From NCBI RefSeq assembly GCF_001458415.1, contig NZ_CYSD01000040.1:24412-88411 (forward strand): a DNA stretch of 64,000 nucleotides. Reading direction: 5' to 3'. This DNA comes from Tritonibacter multivorans. Lineage in GTDB: Bacteria; Pseudomonadota; Alphaproteobacteria; Rhodobacterales; Rhodobacteraceae. This document shows, piece after piece, positions 44,067-50,717 of this stretch (positions within the stretch are counted from its first letter, which is position 1; the number at the start of each line of letters is the position of its first letter). The notes below the pieces were generated by a model that worked only from the letters and a program-made list of their open reading frames with translations, did not search any database and was not told the DNA's origin. A program made the translations under genes and the position numbers.

Positions 44067-44621
44067 ATGGCCCTTAACACAGCATTTCGAACCCTGGCTG
44101 GCGCCGTCATGGGGGGCGCCATTGCGTTTTTTGGCAACAGCAGCGCCGTGACAGCGGCACAGGATTCGGTCGCCCTATATGGCGTTGGTGTTCCCTACAT
44201 TGTACGCGCAGATTATGGAGGAGCGGTTAATGACCGGCTGAGAGATATTCGCAGTCTCCGCACCACCAAACGGCCGATCAAAATCCAGGGCTCTGTCTGC
44301 TTTTCCAGCTGCACAATGTTGCTGGGGTTAGAGCGCACCTGCGTGAACCCCAATACGGTGTTTGGCTTTCACGGGCCATCCAGACGGGGGGTGCCGCTTG
44401 AGCGCGCGACCTTTGATCACGCCTCTCGTCTGATCGCAGCCCATTATCCCGGCGTGCTGAAAACCTGGTATCTGTCGGTGGCGCGACACAGCCTGAGCGA
44501 ATTGCTCCTGCTCAAAGGCTCGGATCTGATCCAGCTGGGGGTCAGTAAACCCTGCGATGCCGGCGCAGGCTACGCAAACGTCCGACGCCGAGCAGACCCA
44601 AGAGACCAAGAACCGACATAA
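44067..44621 (+). CDS. COG3904-like periplasmic protein (ClpP-like fold predicted)
   Basis: A 184-residue protein with an N-terminal hydrophobic export segment (TLAGAVMGGAIAFFG). The core QGSVCFSSCTMLLG ... NTVFGFHGPS resembles COG3904 predicted periplasmic proteins that have a ClpP/crotonase-like fold. Two Cys residues flank the likely catalytic Ser (SSC). It is the last gene of the exosortase operon; AGAGG lies 10 bases before the ATG. Its 3' end overlaps the convergent IPLPP-CTERM gene by 80 bp. Its function is unknown. Confidence 0.7.
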   Translation: MALNTAFRTLAGAVMGGAIAFFGNSSAVTAAQDSVALYGVGVPYIVRADYGGAVNDRLRDIRSLRTTKRPIKIQGSVCFSSCTMLLGLERTCVNPNTVFGFHGPSRRGVPLERATFDHASRLIAAHYPGVLKTWYLSVARHSLSELLLLKGSDLIQLGVSKPCDAGAGYANVRRRADPRDQEPT

Positions 44622-45990
44622 ACACAGTCGGCGGCAGCGGGATCGCAGAAGAGCCAGCGGCCGCATCGGCCGCTTCACCGGTGCCGGTGGTCAGCGTTGG
44701 AAAAGACGCGGGCCCAAATGCTGAGGCGTTGGACACCTGACCTGCACCGCCGCTTGGCGCCCCGGTCCCGCCACCGGGGGCCGGCGCCGGGGCTGGGGCG
44801 GGCGCAAAGAACGATCCACTGATCAGCGGAAGAAACCCACCTGCATCCCCGAAAGGCGCGGTAAAGTTGGTGATGCTTGGATCCAGAGCGCCAAATTCAA
44901 TCGAGGGGGTGGGACAGTCCCGCGAACCCGCCCCACAAGAGCCAACAACAGATCCGTTTTCAGCCAGCGCCAGCACGCGGGACGGGACGTCACTGCCTTC
45001 GGCATAGATTTCACCGATCAGGGAGGGGGTGAACAGCCCGGAGCCATCCTCGGTTGGTGTCAGAACCACAGCCTGCACAGAGCCTTTGGGGCCAACCGCT
45101 TCGGCGACAACCTGGCCTTTGCTGTTGATGTCATAGGCGTTTGTCAGCCGGAAATCGACGGGCAGGGGGCTGGAGAGAATATCCTGCAGCGCGGTCGGTG
45201 CGCCGGTCTCATCCCAGATCAAAGCCGCCGCGGGGCTTGTCAGGCTTTGCCCGACCACCTGGCCCTGGCTGCTGACGCCTTCGGCGCGCGCCCCCGCGCC
45301 ATCGGGACCGGGGAGCGGAATGACCGCGCCCGAGGCGGTGATGATCACGCCAATATCCGTGCCGTCATCCTGTGCGATCTGACCAATCACATGGCCGGTG
45401 TCAGACAGGGCATGCAGGGACAGGTTGGCGGGCAGATTGTCCGGATCCATGACCGTCAGGCCGCTGTCGCTGGACCAGACAAAGAAGCGCTCTGTCGCGC
45501 TGTCTTTCAGCTGCAGCTTGCCCAGAAGGAGGCCGCTGCTGGCAATATCAATCACCGAGGTAATGGTGGCGCCGTCTTGGTCCGCCAGCATATCGGACAG
45601 CCCGGCAATGGAATCGGCAGACCAGGTGACGGGGCTGACGGATGCGCCCTCGTGGGACCAGGCCACCGGTTTTTCGCCGGCTTCCCCCAGCCCTTCGACC
45701 AGGCCTTTTTCAGGATCCCAGGACAGCACCGCCCCCGGCAGAGAGGCGCCGGCCAGTCCGATGATTTTCTGATTGCCGCCCAAAATCGGCAGCGGGCTAA
45801 AGCCAAACTCAGGCGACCAGACAAAGCCTGCATCTTGCCCTGAAATCGCATCCAGCAAGCCATCGGTCAGGTCAATGGTTTGATCGGCGTTCTGATCCAG
45901 CCCATTGACGTCTACCGGTGCCGCATACGCCAGTGACGCCATACAAAGGAGAGATGTCGTTGCAAGACCAATACCGCGCTTCATCTTCAA
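44542..45990 (-). CDS. IPLPP-CTERM surface protein with HAF-type repeats
   Basis: A 482-residue secreted protein. Signal peptide KRGIGLATTSLLCMASLAYAA; long beta-propeller-like region with repeated 'G-x-V-V-G-x-x' turns (QVVGQSL, HVIGQIA, VVAEAVG, VVGSCGA), as in HAF-repeat proteins; a Pro/Ala linker (APAPAPAP); then IPLPPTVFMSVLGLLGLLG and a basic tail (RSLRRHRR), the exosortase sorting signal. It ends in the opposite strand of the COG3904-like gene. The promoter would lie in the 230-bp gap after 45990, where I saw nothing else clear. Confidence 0.78.
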   Translation of the reverse strand: MKMKRGIGLATTSLLCMASLAYAAPVDVNGLDQNADQTIDLTDGLLDAISGQDAGFVWSPEFGFSPLPILGGNQKIIGLAGASLPGAVLSWDPEKGLVEGLGEAGEKPVAWSHEGASVSPVTWSADSIAGLSDMLADQDGATITSVIDIASSGLLLGKLQLKDSATERFFVWSSDSGLTVMDPDNLPANLSLHALSDTGHVIGQIAQDDGTDIGVIITASGAVIPLPGPDGAGARAEGVSSQGQVVGQSLTSPAAALIWDETGAPTALQDILSSPLPVDFRLTNAYDINSKGQVVAEAVGPKGSVQAVVLTPTEDGSGLFTPSLIGEIYAEGSDVPSRVLALAENGSVVGSCGAGSRDCPTPSIEFGALDPSITNFTAPFGDAGGFLPLISGSFFAPAPAPAPAPGGGTGAPSGGAGQVSNASAFGPASFPTLTTGTGEAADAAAGSSAIPLPPTVFMSVLGLLGLLGVGRLRSLRRHRRVY

Positions 45991-46221
45991 CCTCTTAAAC
46001 TGAATCCATGCCCGTAGTAGAGAGTGAAATGTTTAAGATAAATTCTACGTTTTCGCCAGTCATTTCAGAAAAATGAATAGGGCACTGTGGCCTTTCATAC
46101 GCAGGCCAGAGGGGCAAAAGCCCCTCAAATCCGGGCGCAGCCTGCAGGCGCCCCTCAGGATCTGGCCCCGGATCGCCTCGACACCGTCTTGACCAGCGCC
46201 CCGCCCGAAGACAGGCGGGTC

Positions 46222-46908
46222 TTACTTTCCGGTTTTGTTCAGGACCACGCCCACGGTCTTCCAGATGAGCTGCAGATCGGAGGCAAAGCTCAGCTGACGC
46301 ATATACTCCGCATCATAGCGGACGCGGGACACAAAGGTGGTTTCGCTGCGTCCCAGCACCTGCCACAGGCCGGTGATGCCGGGGCGCAGTTTATAATAGG
46401 CATCAGACCCGGGCACGCTGTCATAAATATCCGCCTGCGCCGGCAGGAAGGGGCGTGGGCCAACAAAGCTCATATCCCCCAAGAGCACATTCAGATACTG
46501 CGGCAGCTCATCCAGGCTGGTGGCGCGCAGGAAACCGCCCAGACGGGTGATGCGCGGGTCCTTGTCGAGCTTCTGGTGAACGCGCCATTCTTCTGCAATT
46601 TCAGGATCTTCGCGGCACAGACGCTCCAGCTCCTGCTCGGCATCGACGCACATTGTGCGCAGTTTCCAGCACATGAAAACGCGCCCGTTTTGCCCAACCC
46701 GCGGCTGTCGGAAGAAGCCGGGGCCGCCGTCCAGCCGGACGCCCAGCCACAACATAAAAACAATGGGCAGAAGGATCGGCGCCAGCATCAGCGCAAACAG
46801 CACATCAAAAAGGCGCTTTCCGACTGTCAGATACCAGCTGTCCCCGTAGGCCAGAGCCGCTGGTTGTATCAAAGCCTGAGAATGCAAATCGTGGTCGAAA
46901 TCTTTCAT
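46222..46908 (-). CDS. Undecaprenyl-phosphate sugar-1-phosphate transferase (ExoY/WcaJ-like)
   Basis: A 228-residue initiating glycosyltransferase. It has [12 protein letters not shown] (membrane segment at about 31-55), then the cytosolic domain with [37 protein letters not shown], and PGITGLWQV, all signature motifs of the bacterial sugar transferase family. It loads the first sugar phosphate on undecaprenyl phosphate, starting repeat-unit synthesis. ATG 46908 was preferred to the upstream TTG at 46923. It starts the Wzx/Wzy gene set, though on the opposite strand to the next gene. Confidence 0.9.
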   Translation of the reverse strand: MKDFDHDLHSQALIQPAALAYGDSWYLTVGKRLFDVLFALMLAPILLPIVFMLWLGVRLDGGPGFFRQPRVGQNGRVFMCWKLRTMCVDAEQELERLCREDPEIAEEWRVHQKLDKDPRITRLGGFLRATSLDELPQYLNVLLGDMSFVGPRPFLPAQADIYDSVPGSDAYYKLRPGITGLWQVLGRSETTFVSRVRYDAEYMRQLSFASDLQLIWKTVGVVLNKTGK

Positions 46909-47491
46909 AGTCTTCCCAACCAATGTCTCGATGGCAAAGAGTCATGCCAGCAGGATGCCAATCTTAGTCTGTCTTAACGCCTGCCTTCGCGTGCAGGGGA
47001 AATTCATTAAACACGCCTCAAACTAGAGGAGAACGCCGTTGGACCTAAACCATTTGAATAAAGTTTTTAACCGAATGTTCGAGAATTCTCGCAATCGTCC
47101 TGATTTTATCATCTGCGCTTGCGCAAGTGGCACAAAATCAAAAGCGCTGTTGATCCAATGCGCACAATCCAGCAGGGACAGCTGCATTGTTGGTGACCCA
47201 AGGTCACCCTTTTGCCCCTGCGGGCCGCGATGACCCGAATCAGTGGCTCTCTTGCCGGGGGGGGGGCCTGACATCCGCCCCCGGCCAGCGCGGCCTTGCC
47301 GCCGCTGACTGCGCCCGCTGGCCGCACGGGCGGCGCCCCGTTTTGCCCCCTCAGCGCCTGCCCTCTGGCGCACAGAAATTAGGGTTTCGCGGGCGCAGAT
47401 CGGGAGGGGCGTCGCTTTGGCTCCAAATGTCCTTGGCCGCAGTCTTGTGCCTGTATATAAAAACCTCAAAATTGCATAATCGAATGGTATT
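46909..47491. other. Large intergenic region with dyads and a G10 run
   Basis: A 583-bp gap between divergent genes. It contains the palindromes CGAGAATTCTCG (47080-47091) and CTTGCGCAAG (47118-47127), a GGTGACC-CAA-GGTCACC dyad (47192-47208) and ten G residues (47257-47266). Also a 64-codon frame from TTG 47039 to 47233 preceded by AGAGGAG; without a homologue I do not count it as a gene. The A/T-rich 46960-47110 part may carry promoters. Confidence 0.5.
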
Positions 47492-48481
47492 ATGGCGTCT
47501 GACACTCCCCCCGTCTCACCCGAGCTGACTGTTCCTGAACGGACTGTCCCTGAGCTGACTGTCATTATCGTGAGCTACAACACCAAAGACCTGACGATCA
47601 AAGCGCTTGAGACGTTGTATGACACGACCAAGCACACGTCTTTTCATACGGTTGTGTTCGACAATGCCTCCTCGGACGGCTCTGTCGAGGCCATTGCCGA
47701 AGCTTTCCCGCAGGTGGAGCTGATTGCCTCGCCGGACAATCTGGGCTTTGCCAAGGCCAATAATATTGTCGCGGCTGAGGCCCGCACCGACTGGCTGTTG
47801 CTGCTGAACCCTGACACCGAATGCCATGCGGGCGCGGTCGACAATCTGATGGCGTTCATGCGCGCCAACCCGCAGGCTGGGATCACCGGCGGGCGCACGG
47901 TCTTTCCCGATGGCTCTCTTAATATTGCGTCCTGCTGGATGCGCATCACCCCCTGGTCAGCCTTCTGTTCGGCCTTTGGGCTAAGCTCGATCTTTCCGCG
48001 CTCCAGCCTGTTCAACCCCGAAGCCATGGGCGACTGGCAGCGTGACACGGTGCGCGAGGTCGATATTGTCGTGGGCTGTTTCATGATGATGTCGCGCGAC
48101 CTCTGGACCCAATTGGACGGGTTTGATCTGCGCTATTTCATGTATGGCGAAGAGGCCGACATGTGTCTGCGCGCCAAGGCCCTGGGCTTTCAGCCCGCGG
48201 TGACCCCGGAGGCGCAGATCATGCATCTGGTGGGCGCCTCTTCCAAAGCGCAGGCGCGCAAATATTCGATGATCGCCAAGGCGCGCATGACCCTGATCCG
48301 CGATCACTGGGCCGCGCCGGTCGTGCCCTTTGGCGCGCTGATGATGACCATCTGGGCGGGCAGCCGGGCGCTGTCGCTGGGCCTGCTGGCGCGCCTCACC
48401 GGCAAGAAGCGCGAGGCGGCCGCCAAATGGTCCGAGATCTGGTCCGATCGCCGGGACTGGATCAAAGGGTATGGCGCATGA
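47492..48481 (+). CDS. Rhamnosyltransferase-like glycosyltransferase family 2 (WbbL-type)
   Basis: A 329-residue GT2 with LTVIIVSYNTKDLT, VVFDNASSDGS, LGFAKANNI, LLLNPDTE and GCFMMMSRDLW ... GEEADMCLRAK, the full WbbL-type motif series. The C-terminus has hydrophobic segments (MMTIWAGSRALSLGLL) that may attach it to the membrane. It would add a deoxysugar or similar residue to the repeat unit. The stop overlaps the next gene (ATGA). The N-terminus has a short repeated ELTVPE(R) stretch. Confidence 0.88.
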   Translation: MASDTPPVSPELTVPERTVPELTVIIVSYNTKDLTIKALETLYDTTKHTSFHTVVFDNASSDGSVEAIAEAFPQVELIASPDNLGFAKANNIVAAEARTDWLLLLNPDTECHAGAVDNLMAFMRANPQAGITGGRTVFPDGSLNIASCWMRITPWSAFCSAFGLSSIFPRSSLFNPEAMGDWQRDTVREVDIVVGCFMMMSRDLWTQLDGFDLRYFMYGEEADMCLRAKALGFQPAVTPEAQIMHLVGASSKAQARKYSMIAKARMTLIRDHWAAPVVPFGALMMTIWAGSRALSLGLLARLTGKKREAAAKWSEIWSDRRDWIKGYGA

Positions 48482-49056
48482 AACACGCAGAGGCAGATGG
48501 CGTACAGAAAGTGCGCAAAAGCCGTGTTCAGAGACTGATCCGGCTGATCCTCGCCACCTTTGACCCGCGGGCCTGGGCCCATTTCGTCAAGGTGATGAAC
48601 TATTACAATTACACCCATGTGCAAGAGCTGCGCAAAGCGACCGTGTCGCCCACCGCCAATATTGCGCCCAATGCGGGCTTTGCCAATGCGCAGAACATTG
48701 TCATCGAGGACAATGTCACCCTCGGCGCTTATTGCCAGATCTGGGCAGGCCCGAACCAAGCCCGGGTGGTGATTGGCAAGGATGCGCTCTTTGCGCCGGA
48801 CGTCATGGTGACGGCCACCACCTACCGCTACAACGACGGCGCGCCGGTCACCGATCAGGCCATGGACGAGGCGGATATTACCATTGGACCCGATTGCTGG
48901 CTGGGCCGGGGGGCGACCATTCTGGCGGGCGCCGAACTGGGGCAGGGCTGTATTGTCGGGGCCCATGCGGTGGTGCGCGGCACCTTCCCCCCCTATTCGG
49001 TGATCGTGGGTTCCCCCGCCCGCGTTGTCAGCCAGCGCAGCCTGCCGGACAGCTGA
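48478..49056 (+). CDS. Acyltransferase, hexapeptide-repeat family
   Basis: A 192-residue left-handed beta-helix acyltransferase. Hexapeptide turns: IAPNAGFANAQNIVIEDNVTLGAYC, IGKDALFAPDVMV, IGPDCWLGRGATILAGAELGQGCIVGAHAVV, and a SPARVV end motif. Family known to acetylate sugars with acetyl-CoA; the substrate is probably a sugar of the exopolysaccharide. It is coupled to the upstream GT (ATGA) and followed after three bases by the EEP gene. Confidence 0.85.
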   Translation: MKHAEADGVQKVRKSRVQRLIRLILATFDPRAWAHFVKVMNYYNYTHVQELRKATVSPTANIAPNAGFANAQNIVIEDNVTLGAYCQIWAGPNQARVVIGKDALFAPDVMVTATTYRYNDGAPVTDQAMDEADITIGPDCWLGRGATILAGAELGQGCIVGAHAVVRGTFPPYSVIVGSPARVVSQRSLPDS

Positions 49057-49059
49057 CCG

Positions 49060-50028
49060 ATGTGGACAGAACGGCTCATTGGGGTTTTGCTTCTGGGGCT
49101 TGGGGCAACGCTCGGCCTTGCGGGCTTCAGCCAGTACATTCCCGACAGCGCCGGTCAGTTTGTCAGCATGATCGTGCGGGTGTTTGACAGCCTGCGCCTG
49201 CATCTGCTTTTGGGCGTGATTGTCCTGAGTGCGCTGCTTTGGACCTTGGGCGAGGGGCGCATTGCGCTGGCGGCTCTGGTCTGTGCGGGGATCATTGCCG
49301 TTCTGGTGATTGTCGACACCCGCGCGCGCGCCTCCTCCCCCGGGCCCCGCGCGGATCTGTCGGTCCTGTGGTTCAATATGCTCGAAAGCAATGAGATCCC
49401 CGACACCCGTCTGGCTGAGGCCCTGACCGCGGCAGACGTCGATATTCTGATCCTCGCAGAAAGCACCCCCATGGCCGCGACCCTGCCGGGGCTGATGCAG
49501 GAAACGCACCCGCATGTTCTGGAGTGCCCGGCCGAGAGCCACTGCGGGCTTTTGCTGCTGTCGCGTGTGCCGCTGGCGTTTCGCATGATCCGCGATCTCT
49601 CATCGGGGGAAGGGCGGCTTCTGCGCGTCACCTATGCCTCGGAAAACCATCCGACCGTGCACCTCATTGGCGCACATCTGGTCAAACCCTGGTACACGGG
49701 CTTCAGCGACACAGACATGGAAGCGCTGGAGGCTGCATTGGACGCCAAAGTGCCACCGCCGCTGATCCTGACCGGGGATTTCAATGCCGCGCCGTGGAGC
49801 CGCCGCCTGCGGGGGCTGTCGGATCGCTTTGCCCTGAAACACGCGCCCTGGCCGCTGGCCACATGGCCTGCCAAGCTGGGCCGCTGGGGGGTGCCGATTG
49901 ATCACATGCTGGTTGGCGGCGGGGTCGAGCTGCACCGGATCGCGACCTGGGGGCAGGGGCTTGGATCGAACCATCTGGGGCTGCGCGCCGAATTTACCCT
50001 GCCGGACAAGTCGCCCCCATCGCAGTAA
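49060..50028 (+). CDS. Endonuclease/exonuclease/phosphatase-family membrane protein
   Basis: A 322-residue protein. Three N-terminal transmembrane segments (about 5-25, 45-65, 70-88) precede an EEP domain: VLWFNMLE, DILILAEST, LILTGDFNAAPWS (the DFN metal motif), and LGSNHLGL (the terminal His motif). Similar membrane EEP proteins appear in polysaccharide loci with unclear activity; a phosphodiesterase or lipid/sugar phosphatase role is possible. It ends with a 35-bp overlap with the convergent GDSL gene. Confidence 0.8.
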   Translation: MWTERLIGVLLLGLGATLGLAGFSQYIPDSAGQFVSMIVRVFDSLRLHLLLGVIVLSALLWTLGEGRIALAALVCAGIIAVLVIVDTRARASSPGPRADLSVLWFNMLESNEIPDTRLAEALTAADVDILILAESTPMAATLPGLMQETHPHVLECPAESHCGLLLLSRVPLAFRMIRDLSSGEGRLLRVTYASENHPTVHLIGAHLVKPWYTGFSDTDMEALEAALDAKVPPPLILTGDFNAAPWSRRLRGLSDRFALKHAPWPLATWPAKLGRWGVPIDHMLVGGGVELHRIATWGQGLGSNHLGLRAEFTLPDKSPPSQ

Positions 50029-50713
50029 CAAACGCCGCGCGCAGGGCGGGGTCGACCACCCGCGCGGTGGCCGCATCGGTGGGGTGCAACCCATCGGGCA
50101 TCTCTTCCCGCGTCAGCCCAGCGGCCAGCCAGCGCGGATAAAGATCAATGGCCGCCAGACCCTGCGCCGCAGCAATCTCTGTCACCTGCGCGTAATGGGC
50201 GGCCAGACGCGGTCGCAGCCCGCCGCGCAAACCAGTGGCCGGTGACATGGTCAGCAGCACCGGCTGTGTCTGGGGCAGCTCTGTGCGCAACCGGGTCAGG
50301 ATCATCTCCAGATGCGTTTTGGCCTGTGTTAGAGACACCCCGTCGCGCAGATCGGCGTCATTGATGGCAAACTCGATCAGAACCACATCCGGGGCCTGGG
50401 CGATCACCCGCTCCACGGCCTGCACACCCCAGAGCGCATTGGCACCGGGGGCGGCCACACGATTGAGGGTCACCGGGTGTTCCAGACAGGCACGCAGTGT
50501 GGCCGCCAGCCGGTCAGGCCAGTGATTGCGCGCCGTCAGAGAGGTGCCAAAGGCCAGAATATGAAGGGGCGCGCTGTCTGCCAAGATCGGCGCCAGAGGG
50601 CGGTCGCGGGGCGCAGAGGCCTGAACAACCGGGGCAACTGAGCGTGGCAGAACCAAGAACGCCAGCAGCCCCGCAAGCGCCGCCAGCCCCCCCCAGAAAA
50701 CCATGCGCCGCAC
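49994..50713 (-). CDS. SGNH/GDSL-family hydrolase
   Basis: A 239-residue protein with an N-terminal hydrophobic segment (VFWGGLAALAGLLAFLVL) for anchoring or export. Catalytic blocks: ILAFGTSLTAR (block I; Ser about 58), APGANALWG, IEFAINDADLRDG, and DGLHPTD near the C-terminus (catalytic Asp-His). It probably removes acyl groups from sugars in the periplasm. GTG 50713 follows GAGGGG by 7 bases, immediately downstream of the glycosidase-like gene, so the two are co-expressed. Confidence 0.85.
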   Translation of the reverse strand: MRRMVFWGGLAALAGLLAFLVLPRSVAPVVQASAPRDRPLAPILADSAPLHILAFGTSLTARNHWPDRLAATLRACLEHPVTLNRVAAPGANALWGVQAVERVIAQAPDVVLIEFAINDADLRDGVSLTQAKTHLEMILTRLRTELPQTQPVLLTMSPATGLRGGLRPRLAAHYAQVTEIAAAQGLAAIDLYPRWLAAGLTREEMPDGLHPTDAATARVVDPALRAAFVTAMGATCPAG

Positions 50714-50717
50714 CGGA

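Noticed and set aside
46200..46219. The CCCGCC/GGCGGG dyad downstream of the ExoY-like gene as a terminator
   Set aside because: The 6-bp stem lacks a T-run on the minus strand, so termination is not supported.
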